From Gammaproteobacteria bacterium (lineage in GTDB: Bacteria > Pseudomonadota > Gammaproteobacteria > GCA-001735895): a stretch of DNA of 41,042 nucleotides. Below are positions 18,001-28,352 of the stretch, piece by piece (positions within the stretch are counted from its first letter, which is position 1; each line of letters starts with the position of its first letter). Below the pieces are notes generated by a model, which worked only from the letters and a program-made list of their open reading frames with translations, had not been told where the DNA came from and did no database searches. The stretch spans positions 1-41,042 of the forward strand of contig JACNJF010000134.1 of NCBI GenBank assembly GCA_014382695.1, given 5' to 3'. Position numbers and translations under genes: made by a program.

Positions 18001-18932
18001 GCGTCAGCAAACACTGCATCAAGCAGATTACGACCATTCAGGATCTGTCCGGCTGTGGCACGCTTTTTTCCAGCAAACTGCATTTCCGTAACAGTCAGAA
18101 CTCCTTCACCACAGCACACCTGTATACCCTCCGGAGTATGCGCAATAATTTTACCTGCCGCTGCAGTACAGGGTTGATGGCTAAACTGTGCAGACCAGAG
18201 TTTTACACTCTGCCCCTGCAGATAACTAAAACTCACCGGCCACGGGTTGTAAGCACGAATCGCGCGCTGGATCTGCTGCGCCGGCTGGCTCCAGTCGATC
18301 AACGCTTCCTGTTTCGTCAGCTTGGAGGCATAGGTTACAGCAGCTGGGTCCTGAGCCATGGACGGAATGGACTGATCTTCGATTGCAGACAGTTTCGCCA
18401 TTAATAGGTGGGCACCAGAATAACTAAGCTGATCATGCAGGGCTTCAGCCGTTGTCTGCGGCAGAATATTCACTCGACTTGTCGCCAGCATGTTTCCACT
18501 ATCCAGTCCGGCATCCATCTGCATCAGGGTAATACCGGTTTCAACATCACCGGCCAGGATCGCACGCTGAATCGGTGCCGCGCCACGCCAGCGTGGCAGC
18601 AAGGAAGCATGCAGATTGACACAACCGAGGCGCGGTGCGTTGAGAATGACTGCCGGCAGTAAAATGCCATAGGCCGCGACCACCATAAGATCAGCAGCAA
18701 AAGCCTTAAATTCGCCAATATCCTGCTGTTGTTTAAAATTTTCCGGTTGTAGCACCGGAATATCATGCTGCAGTGCGCACACCTTTACCGGACCAGGTTG
18801 AAGTTTTCGCCCGCGTCCGGCCGGTCGATCCGGCTGGGTATACACCGCGACCAGCTGATGATTCGATTGCAGTAGCGCCTCAAGTGCTGGGACTGCAAAT
18901 TCCGGCGTGCCGGCATAAATAATTTTTAACAT
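17997..18932 (-). CDS. fmt: Methionyl-tRNA formyltransferase
   Basis: Fmt formylates initiator Met-tRNA using 10-formyl-tetrahydrofolate. The frame extends to GTG 18944; the ATG at 18932 gives the canonical start MLKIIYAGTPEFAVPAL and about 311 residues. Catalytic features are VNLHASLLPRWRGAAPIQRA (Asn-His pair) and TGITLMQMDAGLDSGNML. The C-terminal OB-fold tRNA-binding domain begins near residue 205. It is placed between def and rsmB, with a four-base overlap with rsmB. Confidence 0.97.
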   Translation of the reverse strand: MLKIIYAGTPEFAVPALEALLQSNHQLVAVYTQPDRPAGRGRKLQPGPVKVCALQHDIPVLQPENFKQQQDIGEFKAFAADLMVVAAYGILLPAVILNAPRLGCVNLHASLLPRWRGAAPIQRAILAGDVETGITLMQMDAGLDSGNMLATSRVNILPQTTAEALHDQLSYSGAHLLMAKLSAIEDQSIPSMAQDPAAVTYASKLTKQEALIDWSQPAQQIQRAIRAYNPWPVSFSYLQGQSVKLWSAQFSHQPCTAAAGKIIAHTPEGIQVCCGEGVLTVTEMQFAGKKRATAGQILNGRNLLDAVFADA

Positions 18933-18959
18933 AATACCCGCCACACCAGATGAAGATGG

Positions 18960-19463
18960 TTACTGATCCTGTTTTTTTTGTCTTTCCAGCTTCTTGCGAA
19001 TTCTATCGCGCTTTAGACTGGAGATATAATCAACGAATAACTTACCCTCCAGGTGATCCATTTCATGCTGGATGCAAACTGCCTCAAGCTCATCTGCCCG
19101 GATTTCAAAAAAATTTCCATTTTCATCCTGTGCGCGAACACGCACTTTTTGCGCCCGCCGTACCGGTTCATAATAGCCAGGTACCGATAGACAGCCCTCA
19201 TCCATCTCTTCTTCGCCCTGAGCTGACAGAATACGCGGATTAATCAACACTCGGGGAGCATTTTTTTCTTCGCTAATATCGATCACCAGCAGACGTTTAT
19301 GCACATTTACCTGGGTAGCTGCCAGGCCAATACCCGGCGCTTCATACATGGTTTCAAGCATATCACTGATCAGAATCTTCAATTCTTCATCAAATTCAGT
19401 GACCTCTGCGGCCCTGGTACGCAATCGAGGATCAGGGAAATGTAAAATATTTAATAAAGCCAT
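18960..19463 (-). CDS. def: Peptide deformylase
   Basis: Def removes the formyl group from nascent proteins. It is 167 residues with all three family motifs in order: GIGLAATQ (near 45), EGCLSVPG with the metal-binding Cys, and [12 protein letters not shown] with the two metal-binding His and the catalytic Glu. It is a type-1 deformylase by length. It is the first gene of the def-fmt-rsmB-DUF4390-ntrYX-trkAH run and is divergent from the LysM lipoprotein gene. Confidence 0.98.
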   Translation of the reverse strand: MALLNILHFPDPRLRTRAAEVTEFDEELKILISDMLETMYEAPGIGLAATQVNVHKRLLVIDISEEKNAPRVLINPRILSAQGEEEMDEGCLSVPGYYEPVRRAQKVRVRAQDENGNFFEIRADELEAVCIQHEMDHLEGKLFVDYISSLKRDRIRKKLERQKKQDQ

Positions 19464-19539
19464 AATTCAAACTTCGAGAAAGTTTACAAGTATTTGCTCC
19501 AAGCTTATGATTATAATAGAGTCTTAACCATAAAAAAGG

Positions 19540-19566
19540 TTGTAGTTGAGTAAAATTCATCTACAA
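19540..19566. repeat. Inverted repeat TTGTAG-N15-CTACAA in the def/lysM divergent gap
   Basis: Perfect 6-base arms lie at 19540-19545 and 19561-19566, between the divergently transcribed def and LysM genes. Upstream, TATAAT (19512-19517) is a good -10 candidate for the LysM gene, though no clear -35 stands at the right distance. The arms might bind a regulator or form a leader hairpin. Short enough to be chance. Confidence 0.25.
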
Positions 19567-19613
19567 TCGCTGATTACACAACGATACAAAAATATACCAA
19601 TGCAGGGGTTTCT

Positions 19614-20789
19614 ATGTCTAACCATAACAAGCGACTGTTAAAACACGGACTGTTCATCTTCGCCGGTTTAATGCTGTTATCTGGCTGCTCGACCAGTAAG
19701 CAACCCTATGCGGTTGTTGAGAGCACTGACTCGGAACAATCTGTCAACACCACGATCGAGGCCAATATCACTCCTCAGCAACCTCGTGAAACGGTCATCT
19801 ATGAGCCGGAACACCCTGAGACCTATATTGTACAGAAAGGCGATACCTTATGGGATATTTCCGCAAATTTTTTACGCGACCCCTGGTTCTGGCCTGAAAT
19901 CTGGTACAAAAACCCGCAGGTTGATAATCCCCACCTGATCTATCCGGGTGATGAACTGGCAATCGTGTATATCGGCGGTGAAAAACGTATCCAGTTAATC
20001 AGACGCGGTGAAACCGGCCAGGCGCTTTCCAGCACCGGCATGAAAATCGTCAAACTTTCGCCTCGCATCAGAGCGCAGTCCATCGACGCCAGCATACCTT
20101 CCATCCCTATTGAGTCGATCCGCCAGCTGCTGGAAAAACCGCTCATCATTGATGAAGAGGATCTGGCAAAAGCAGCCTATGTGCTGGACAGCCGCAGTAA
20201 CCATCTCGCGAATGCCATCAACGACACGCTTTATGTCAGAAAGCTGGATACCAAAGGTAACGGTCGGTTCCAGATTTTCCGCCCGAATAAACCATTGATT
20301 GATACCGTAACCGGTGAAGTACTGGGCTATGAAGCCTTATACGTCGCAGAGGCAAAACTTGAACGTGGTGGCGATCCAGCGTCCGTCCGCGTCACTTCGT
20401 CCAGTCGTGAAATTCTGCGTGACGACCGGGTACTACCCATTGACAACTCGAATCTGGAGCGTGATTTCTTCCCGAGACCGCCGAAGCAGGAGGTCAGAGG
20501 TACAATCATTTCCCTGCTAGATGGAATCTCTCAACTGGGCCAGTATCAGACTGTTGCAATTAATCTTGGTTTAAGAGATGGCATCTCTACCGGTAATGTT
20601 CTGGCGGTTGACCGCGTCGGCAAGGTCATCATCGACCGTAATGAAGAAGAGAAAGACTTTCAGGTAAAATTGCCCGATGAACGGATTGGCCTGATCATGG
20701 TGATCCGAGCTTATGACAAGATGAGCTTTGCGCTGATCATGGAAGCCCACGAACCCATCCGTTTAAACGAAATCGTACATACACCGTAA
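19614..20789 (+). CDS. LysM-domain lipoprotein
   Basis: This is a 391-residue envelope protein. The lipoprotein signal ends in LLSGC, with lipidated C25. A single LysM peptidoglycan-binding module spans about 70-118 (YIVQKGDTLWDIS...YPGDELAIVYI), with the WFWPEIWYKNPQ insert typical of this family. The C-terminal 270 residues are conserved in the family but have no assigned function. AGGGG precedes the ATG. The gene sits in its usual place between def and dprA and probably binds cell wall at the outer membrane. Confidence 0.88.
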   Translation: MSNHNKRLLKHGLFIFAGLMLLSGCSTSKQPYAVVESTDSEQSVNTTIEANITPQQPRETVIYEPEHPETYIVQKGDTLWDISANFLRDPWFWPEIWYKNPQVDNPHLIYPGDELAIVYIGGEKRIQLIRRGETGQALSSTGMKIVKLSPRIRAQSIDASIPSIPIESIRQLLEKPLIIDEEDLAKAAYVLDSRSNHLANAINDTLYVRKLDTKGNGRFQIFRPNKPLIDTVTGEVLGYEALYVAEAKLERGGDPASVRVTSSSREILRDDRVLPIDNSNLERDFFPRPPKQEVRGTIISLLDGISQLGQYQTVAINLGLRDGISTGNVLAVDRVGKVIIDRNEEEKDFQVKLPDERIGLIMVIRAYDKMSFALIMEAHEPIRLNEIVHTP

Positions 20790-20808
20790 TTCTAATCGTA
20801 CAGAGGCA

Positions 20809-21912
20809 ATGGACAGGGATGAGCTTGCCTTTTACCTGGCGCTGGAGCAGTGCCCGGGAATCGGACCGGTTAACTTTAGAAAAATAGTTGAATCAGCCGG
20901 TTTTACCCCGTCCCGAGCAAGCATTGCTCTGCTGCAAAAAGCCAACCCGTCATTATTAAATAGTAATCAGCTTAACCACCTGAAAAACCCTGATCAGGAG
21001 TCGATTGAGCGGGCCCTTGAATGGCTGAACTCTTCTTCTGAGCATCACATACTCACTATCAAGGACCCTGAATACCCTGACTTACTCAAAGAAGTTCGTG
21101 ATGCCCCGTCTATTTTATACGCTATCGGTAACACAGACTTACTGAATAGCCCGCAGATTGCCATTATCGGCAGCCGCAACTGCACCCCAGGCGGCGCAAA
21201 CACAGCGCGTGACTTTTCAGCCTATCTGGCCCGTGCCGGATTGACCATTACCAGTGGTATGGCGCTCGGCATCGACCAGCAGGCACATCAGGGAGCGCTG
21301 GATGCCAGCGGCAACACCATTGCAGTGATAGGCACGGGTATAGATCGCATCTACCCTTCCAAAAATCGTCAACTGGCGTATCAGATTGCACAAAAAGGGC
21401 TGCTATTATCGGAATTTCCACTGGGCACACCGCCCAACAGTGAAAACTTTCCACGCCGAAATAGAGTCATCAGCGGACTCAGCGTAGCAACCCTGGTGGT
21501 TGAGGCTACACGTAAAAGCGGCTCGCTGATCACCGCTCATTACGGTCTGGAACAGGGACGAGAAGTGTTCGCCATTCCCGGCTCGATTCATAATCCACAG
21601 GCCAAAGGTTGTCACCATCTGATCCGACAGGGCGCTAAACTGGTTGACCAGGCATCGGATATTATCGATGATATAGGCAGCTTACTCGGTTTTATGGCAC
21701 AGCAACCCGTGAATGACCCGACTACCGAGGCTGTAGAGATGGATACTGACTACCATAAACTACTCGAAACTATTGGCTATGACCCGGTATCGTTTGAATC
21801 TCTAGTTCAACACAGCGGCTTGACCATCGAGCAGCTTTCATCCATGCTACTAATATTAGAGTTAAACGATCATATTCAAACGGTAGCCGGCGGTAAGTAT
21901 GTTAGATGCTAA
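20809..21912 (+). CDS. dprA: DNA-processing protein DprA
   Basis: DprA loads RecA onto incoming single-stranded DNA during natural transformation. At 367 residues it has an N-terminal helical domain, then the Rossmann core (AIIGSRNCTPGG, SGMALGIDQQAHQGAL, GTGIDRIYP, SEFPLGTPPNSENFPRRNRVISG, SGSLITA) and a C-terminal winged-helix domain (about 305-367). AGAGG stands before the ATG. No other competence gene is in the window. It begins 19 bp after the LysM gene. Confidence 0.97.
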   Translation: MDRDELAFYLALEQCPGIGPVNFRKIVESAGFTPSRASIALLQKANPSLLNSNQLNHLKNPDQESIERALEWLNSSSEHHILTIKDPEYPDLLKEVRDAPSILYAIGNTDLLNSPQIAIIGSRNCTPGGANTARDFSAYLARAGLTITSGMALGIDQQAHQGALDASGNTIAVIGTGIDRIYPSKNRQLAYQIAQKGLLLSEFPLGTPPNSENFPRRNRVISGLSVATLVVEATRKSGSLITAHYGLEQGREVFAIPGSIHNPQAKGCHHLIRQGAKLVDQASDIIDDIGSLLGFMAQQPVNDPTTEAVEMDTDYHKLLETIGYDPVSFESLVQHSGLTIEQLSSMLLILELNDHIQTVAGGKYVRC

Positions 21913-21939
21913 CCGTGCGCTTACAAATTAGAGGCCAGC

Positions 21940-22422
21940 ATGAAAGAAGGTGTTATAGATGTACTGATGTACATTTTTTCCAGTTATATTGACAATGACG
22001 ATATCCTGCCTGAAGACAGAGAGAGCATTGATGCTAATCTGCGTGAAGCCGGCTTTGAGTCACAGGAGATCGATAAGGCATTTGACTGGCTGGACGGCCT
22101 GGCTCTGGCTGGCGACATCCCTTCGTTGTCTCAATCCAAAAACTCCATGCGCGTGTACTCGCTCAGAGAAAAGCAACGTCTGGACACACGGATACAGGGT
22201 TTTCTATACTTCCTCGAGCAGTCCGGAGTACTCACACCAGAGTTACGCGAGCTGGTAATCAACCGTATCATGGCTCTGGATAGCGATAATATGGTCGATA
22301 TGGAAGAGTTCAGATGGGTTGTGATGATGGTTTTATTTAATAACGCCAATGATCAGGACGAAAGCACCATGATGCATTACGAAGATATCGTATTTGCAGA
22401 TCAGCCCGCCATTTTTCATTAA
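21940..22422 (+). CDS. smg: Smg family protein (DUF494)
   Basis: This is a 160-residue acidic cytoplasmic protein beginning MKEGVIDVLMYIFSSYIDND, the classic Smg start. It has an internal FESQEIDKAFDWLDGL helix and the C-terminal ALDSDNMVDMEEFRWVVMMVLFN block. The molecular role of Smg is not established. It regularly lies between dprA and topA, as here. Length and sequence pattern fit well. Confidence 0.94.
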   Translation: MKEGVIDVLMYIFSSYIDNDDILPEDRESIDANLREAGFESQEIDKAFDWLDGLALAGDIPSLSQSKNSMRVYSLREKQRLDTRIQGFLYFLEQSGVLTPELRELVINRIMALDSDNMVDMEEFRWVVMMVLFNNANDQDESTMMHYEDIVFADQPAIFH

Positions 22423-22447
22423 TTCACCTTTATAAATCCTGTTATCT

Positions 22448-24910
22448 ATGAGTAGCAACCTTGTCATAGTAGAGTCGCCTGCAAAAGCCAAAACTATCGA
22501 AAAATATCTGGGAAAGGATTTCAAGGTCCTTGCTTCATACGGTCATGTCAGGGACCTGATCCCTAAAGAGGGTGCGGTGGAGCCGGACAATGGCTTCAAG
22601 ATGAACTACGAAGTGGTTGAGCGTAACGAAAAGCACATCAACAACATCGCCAAACTACTCAAAAAAGCCGATACCCTGTATCTCGCAACGGATCCGGATC
22701 GCGAAGGTGAAGCCATTTCCTGGCACCTGTACCAACTGCTACAGGAACGAAACCTGATGCAGGACAAAAAGGCATACCGGGTCGTGTTCCACGAAATTAC
22801 CCGTCAGGCTGTGACCGAGGCCGTGGCAAATCCACGCAGTATTACCATGGACCTGGTGAATGCCCAGCAGGCACGCAGAGCGCTGGACTATCTGGTCGGA
22901 TTCAATCTATCCCCATTATTATGGCGCAAGATCCGTCGCGGTCTTTCAGCTGGTCGAGTACAAAGCCCTGCACTGCGCATGATTGTCGAACGAGAGCTGG
23001 AAATTGAAGCGTTTGACCCGCAGGAATACTGGTCCATTGAGGCCGACAACCAGTTTGACAGTCAGCCTTTTGTTGCCAGACTGACCCAGCTCGAGGGCGA
23101 CAAAATTAAACAGTTCAGCATTACCAATGCTGAGCAGGCTAATCAGGCTCATCTGGTACTGAATAAGGCAGCGGGCGGAAAACTGACCGTCTCCAGTGTC
23201 GAGAAAAAGCAGCGTAAACGCCACCCGGCCGCTCCTTTTACTACCTCAACCCTGCAGCAGGAAGCTTCGCGTAAACTTGGCTTCGGTGCACAGAAAACCA
23301 TGCGCACGGCACAACGTCTGTATGAAGGTATCGACATAGGCTCCGGTCAAACCGGTTTAATATCCTATATGCGTACAGATTCCGTGACCCTTTCCGATGA
23401 AGCACTGAAGGATATACGCGAATTGATTTTACAGAAATTTGGCGCCGAGTGTTTACCCGAGGCACCACGTACCTTTAAAACCAAGTCCAAAAACGCTCAG
23501 GAAGCGCACGAAGCGATTCGCCCCACCAGTGCCATGAACACACCCGAGCTGGTCAAATCCCATCTCGGTCACGATGAATTCCGTCTATATGACCTGATCT
23601 GGAAGCGCAGCATCGCCTGTCAGATGATCCATGCCACGCTGGACACGGTCGCCGTAGATCTCGCTGCCGGGGCTCAAAATACGTTCCGGGCGACCGGCTC
23701 AACCATCCTTAATCCCGGTTTCATGCAGGTTTATACCGAAGGGCAGGATGATAAAGGTCCGGATGACCAGAACGAAAAAATGCTGCCCATTCTGACCGAA
23801 GGTGACATCGTTAATCTACTTGAAATCCGTCTTGAACAGCACTTTACCGAACCACCTCCACGTTTTAGTGAAGCGAGCCTGGTAAAAACCCTGGAAGAAT
23901 ACGGTATCGGCCGGCCATCGACCTATGCATCGATCATTACTACCCTGCTTGATCGAGAATACGTTGAGCTGATTACCCGCCGCTTTCATCCAACCGATGT
24001 CGGACGTGTGGTAATCAAATTTCTGACCCAGCATTTTACTCAATACGTCGATTACGATTTTACCGCCCAGCTCGAAGATAGCCTGGATGATATCTCACGC
24101 GGAGACTCCGAATGGTTGCCTCTGATGGAGACGTTCTGGTCATCCTTCAAAAGCCTGATTGACGATAAGATGGAGAATGTCAGTCGGGATGAAGCACTTC
24201 AGGCGCGCGAACTGGGCATCGATCAGGTCAGTGGCAAACCGATTTCCGTACGCATGGGACGGTATGGCCCGTTTGTTCAGATTGGTACTCGAGAAGACGA
24301 AGAAAAGCCGACTTTTGCCGGCTTACGCCCCGATCAGAAGATGGATAAGATCACGCTTGAAGAAGCACTGGAACTATTCAAACTTCCACGTGAACTGGGT
24401 GAAACAGAAGATGGAGAGACGATCTCTACCAACTTTGGGCGGTTTGGCCCCTATGTGAAATATGGCAGCAAGTATGTTTCACTAAAAGTTAAAGAAGGCG
24501 ATGACCCGTATACCGTAACCCTTGAGCGCGCTCTTGAGCTTATTCATGAAAAGAAAGAGTTTGATGCTAATCGTGAAATAAAGCTTTTCGAAGGCACCGA
24601 TATAAAAATATTGCGTGGTCGCTACGGCCCCTATATTACCGATGGCGTTAAAAACGCAAGAATCCCGAAAGATGTTGAAGACCCGGCAACCCTGGATCTG
24701 GCAACCTGCCAGGAATTAATCGAAAAAGCTCCTTTACCAAAATCACGACGCAAGAAAGCAGCCGTCAAAAAGAAGGCCGTCACTAAAAAGAAAGCCGCAA
24801 GTACTAAAAAAACACCTGCGAAGAAAAAGGCAGCCGCAAAGAAAAAATCTGTTAAGAAAGCCGTCAAGAAAAAGGCCAGCGTTAAAAAATCGGTAAAAAT
24901 GACAGCCTGA
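22448..24910 (+). CDS. topA: DNA topoisomerase I with lysine-rich tail
   Basis: This is a type IA topoisomerase that relaxes negative supercoils. In its 820 residues: Toprim domain with VESPAKAKTI and the metal-binding DPDREGE (82-88), active-site Y307 in SYMRTDS, and the core ending near 590. Then come three Topo C-terminal repeats, each with a GR(Y/F)GP(F/Y) motif (near 606, 676 and 725). It has no Cys4 zinc fingers, unlike the E. coli enzyme. The last 55 residues are a Lys/Ala tail resembling histone H1-like proteins, likely to help DNA binding. Confidence 0.96.
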   Translation: MSSNLVIVESPAKAKTIEKYLGKDFKVLASYGHVRDLIPKEGAVEPDNGFKMNYEVVERNEKHINNIAKLLKKADTLYLATDPDREGEAISWHLYQLLQERNLMQDKKAYRVVFHEITRQAVTEAVANPRSITMDLVNAQQARRALDYLVGFNLSPLLWRKIRRGLSAGRVQSPALRMIVERELEIEAFDPQEYWSIEADNQFDSQPFVARLTQLEGDKIKQFSITNAEQANQAHLVLNKAAGGKLTVSSVEKKQRKRHPAAPFTTSTLQQEASRKLGFGAQKTMRTAQRLYEGIDIGSGQTGLISYMRTDSVTLSDEALKDIRELILQKFGAECLPEAPRTFKTKSKNAQEAHEAIRPTSAMNTPELVKSHLGHDEFRLYDLIWKRSIACQMIHATLDTVAVDLAAGAQNTFRATGSTILNPGFMQVYTEGQDDKGPDDQNEKMLPILTEGDIVNLLEIRLEQHFTEPPPRFSEASLVKTLEEYGIGRPSTYASIITTLLDREYVELITRRFHPTDVGRVVIKFLTQHFTQYVDYDFTAQLEDSLDDISRGDSEWLPLMETFWSSFKSLIDDKMENVSRDEALQARELGIDQVSGKPISVRMGRYGPFVQIGTREDEEKPTFAGLRPDQKMDKITLEEALELFKLPRELGETEDGETISTNFGRFGPYVKYGSKYVSLKVKEGDDPYTVTLERALELIHEKKEFDANREIKLFEGTDIKILRGRYGPYITDGVKNARIPKDVEDPATLDLATCQELIEKAPLPKSRRKKAAVKKKAVTKKKAASTKKTPAKKKAAAKKKSVKKAVKKKASVKKSVKMTA

Positions 24911-24914
24911 ATAG

Positions 24915-25472
24915 ATGTCACCCTGGCGTCTTCGACAAATTGCGCGGCAGATAACTCAGGGGGCCATCATTGCCTATCCCACCGATACTATCTGGGGGCT
25001 GGGCTGTCACCCGCTGTTACAGCAATCGGTGTTGGAAATTCAACGCATAAAACGGCGCAGCACCCGTAAAGCACTGATATTACTTGCCTCTCAGCTAGAA
25101 CAGTTACTGCCTTACATAGAGCCAGATAACCGACACCTACATCTTCTCAGCATCCCATCACCCACCGTGAGGCCCGTCACCTGGCTGGTCAAGGCCAGCA
25201 AACACTGTCCGCACTGGCTAACCGGCAACTCAGATAAAGTCGCGGTTCGCCTCACAGATCGCTGCCAGATCGATTTGCTGTGCAAGGCCATGCAGGCGCC
25301 TCTGGTCAGCACCAGTGCCAATATCTCCGGCAGAAAAACCATTCGAAACAGCCTTCAGGCTCACAAACACTTTCAGCCTTCAGTTGATTATATTATCGAA
25401 GGTTTTGCTACCGCGAAAACTCAGGCCAGCGAAATCAGAGATTTACAAACGGGTAAAATTATTCGCTCATAA
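24915..25472 (+). CDS. tsaC: Threonylcarbamoyl-AMP synthase
   Basis: TsaC makes threonylcarbamoyl-adenylate for the t6A modification of ANN-decoding tRNAs. It is 185 residues, the short YrdC form. YPTDTIWGLGCHP, the basic IKRRSTRKALILL and STSANISG motifs outline the active-site cleft. The start lies 4 bp after the topA stop, so the two are probably co-transcribed; the topA-tsaC-hemF order is common. Confidence 0.94.
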   Translation: MSPWRLRQIARQITQGAIIAYPTDTIWGLGCHPLLQQSVLEIQRIKRRSTRKALILLASQLEQLLPYIEPDNRHLHLLSIPSPTVRPVTWLVKASKHCPHWLTGNSDKVAVRLTDRCQIDLLCKAMQAPLVSTSANISGRKTIRNSLQAHKHFQPSVDYIIEGFATAKTQASEIRDLQTGKIIRS

Positions 25473-25480
25473 CATGCTAA

Positions 25481-26846
<1,366 letters not shown>

Positions 26847-26962
26847 TCTTTTTTTCAGTGCCGGTAAAGTGATCAATCAACGCTGATGCGCGGTGCGATT
26901 AGTTAAGCCTTAGGCCTTAGTATCACTGCCATATTAACAGGCACAAGTTTCATTCCTCCCAT

Positions 26963-26996
26963 AAAAAAGCCCCTGAAATATTTCAGGGGCTTTTTA
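26963..26996. terminator. Bidirectional Rho-independent terminator
   Basis: A near-perfect palindrome has GCCCCTGAAA / TTTCAGGGGC arms around a 2-base loop. It is flanked by six A on the left and five T on the right, so it works for both strands. It ends the lysM-to-ykgJ plus-strand run and the converging EF-hand gene on the minus strand. Confidence 0.92.
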
Positions 26997-27026
26997 AAGC
27001 CGAAAGAGTGAAAATTTCAGTTTGGC

Positions 27027-27260
27027 TTATTCACACTCTTCATCGAATATCACAGAGTATTCTTTCTTGCTCAGTTTGCCATCCTTATCTTTATCGAGTG
27101 ACTTGAGCTCTTTCTTGACGCCACTTTTGGCAAACTCTGCAGCATCTACAAAACCATCGGCATTCACATCAGCAGCCTTGAATTTGATCGGAGCAGCCAG
27201 AGCCACGTTAGAAAACAGAAGCGCAGCGCAGGCTGCCAGTGTTAATTGCGTGTATTTCAT
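27027..27260 (-). CDS. Small exported EF-hand calcium-binding protein
   Basis: This is a 77-residue protein with a signal peptide (cleavage after NVALA, near residue 22). Two EF-hand loops fill the mature part: residues 31-42 (D31, N33, D35, D39, E42) and 56-67 (D56, D58, D60, S64, E67), both with all ligand positions intact. The mature protein is only about 55 residues, i.e. one EF-hand pair. It probably binds calcium in the periplasm or outside; its partner is unknown. Single-gene unit ending in the bidirectional terminator. Confidence 0.85.
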   Translation of the reverse strand: MKYTQLTLAACAALLFSNVALAAPIKFKAADVNADGFVDAAEFAKSGVKKELKSLDKDKDGKLSKKEYSVIFDEECE

Positions 27261-27321
27261 AAATTTATACCTGTTAAAAATTAAGTGTTTAGACTAAATC
27301 ATGGATTATTTTAAGTCCAAT

Positions 27322-27371
27322 AAAAAGCCTCGAACAAGAGTGTAGCTTTACTCAAAACCCTTGCAGAGGCT
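27322..27371 (-). terminator. Terminator of the CsgG-like operon
   Basis: On the minus strand, AGCCTC and GAGGCT (27371-27366 and 27331-27326) close a long arm with further pairing inside (CAAG...CTTG), followed by a T run (27326-27322). It begins 12 bases after the CsgG-like stop and so ends the five-gene exported-protein operon. Confidence 0.7.
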
Positions 27372-27382
27372 CTCTTATTAAA

Positions 27383-28327
27383 CTAGTTCTGCAGTTTAAC
27401 CAGATCATTGGTCTTGAAGCCACTGCCGGAAATAACCGTTGCAACCGAACCATCTTTGCCGAAAAATCCGCTGATTTTAAGCTGGCCTCGAACAACGCCG
27501 GGTGCCCGACCTAATGGTACACCAGTCTGAGGGTCGATAATCTCTTCTCCGAGTTCCTGAACCGTAAGCATATCACCGACACTCAATCCGGTTAATTGAC
27601 CTGCATTAATATAGATCGTGTTTCCTTTGACCTGTGCAATGCGACCCGCCCACAGACTCCCGGTCAACTGGCCCAGAATTTTATTCATGGCCTTGCCAAG
27701 TGCATCACGCAAGGCACCGTCCTTTAGCGAGGTATCATGCGAACTCTTGGAGCCAAAACCGAGCAAGCCACCACTGGTTTTACGGAACTCCCCTTCGCCA
27801 TGCGATGCAAACAGCTGTATACCCGTTGTGGTGTCCACAATACGATAATCCACACCTACTTTCGCGACCTGAGTTTTGGATTGCGACAGCAGCGTGTTGG
27901 AGCCCTCAACCAGTTCAGCATAGCTGGTGATAGAGCCTGTCAGAATAGCATTCAGGCCCAGTACCTTGCCCATTTCAGCCGCAGTGCTGGAACTGATGAC
28001 ACCTGAAGCCCCCAGTTTTTGCTGCTGTATAATCGACTCCATGTCCTGCTGTGGAATCACGATAAAATTACCGGTTTCGTGCAGCATGGTGGTCAGAATA
28101 TTAGTTGCGGCTGTTTCTATCCCACGTACCTGACGAGGAGTATTGTTTTCAAAATTAACCACGCCCACACGAAGTTTAGGCCCTTTATAATCAACCTTAG
28201 TGATCGCAACTTCATCAACCTGAACATTTAAACTTTCATTGTGAACAGTTTTGGTTGAGGGCGTACAGCCCGCCAGTATGATGGCACTACCCAGCATAAT
28301 ACTTTTAATCATTTGAATTTTTTTCAT
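27383..28327 (-). CDS. CsgG/HfaB-family outer-membrane lipoprotein
   Basis: The ATG at 28327 is chosen over the frame's earlier start because GAGGGTG lies just upstream and it gives a proper lipoprotein signal (ILAGC, C21). The 314-residue protein has the CsgG core: LRVGVVNFENNT, a GIETAATNILTTML helix, IPQQDMESIIQQQKLGASG, the AILTGSITSY strand and VDYRIVDTTTG. CsgG itself forms a nine-fold secretion pore for curli; HfaB acts in holdfast anchoring. The extra C-terminal 90 residues look like a beta-rich domain (INAGQLTGLSVGD). No curlin genes are near, so the cargo is unknown. It is the last gene of the operon. Confidence 0.88.
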   Translation of the reverse strand: MKKIQMIKSIMLGSAIILAGCTPSTKTVHNESLNVQVDEVAITKVDYKGPKLRVGVVNFENNTPRQVRGIETAATNILTTMLHETGNFIVIPQQDMESIIQQQKLGASGVISSSTAAEMGKVLGLNAILTGSITSYAELVEGSNTLLSQSKTQVAKVGVDYRIVDTTTGIQLFASHGEGEFRKTSGGLLGFGSKSSHDTSLKDGALRDALGKAMNKILGQLTGSLWAGRIAQVKGNTIYINAGQLTGLSVGDMLTVQELGEEIIDPQTGVPLGRAPGVVRGQLKISGFFGKDGSVATVISGSGFKTNDLVKLQN

Positions 28328-28352
28328 TACTATTATCACCCTCTTTTATATT

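Noticed and set aside
24631-24921. A minus-strand, Phe/Ala-rich frame antisense to the topA tail
   Set aside because: It is the mirror of the Lys-rich tail (AAG/AAA read backwards as Phe/Leu), not a membrane protein gene.
27383-28327. Curli secretion locus
   Set aside because: The CsgG-like protein is real, but no CsgA/B repeat protein, CsgE, CsgF or CsgD is in the window.
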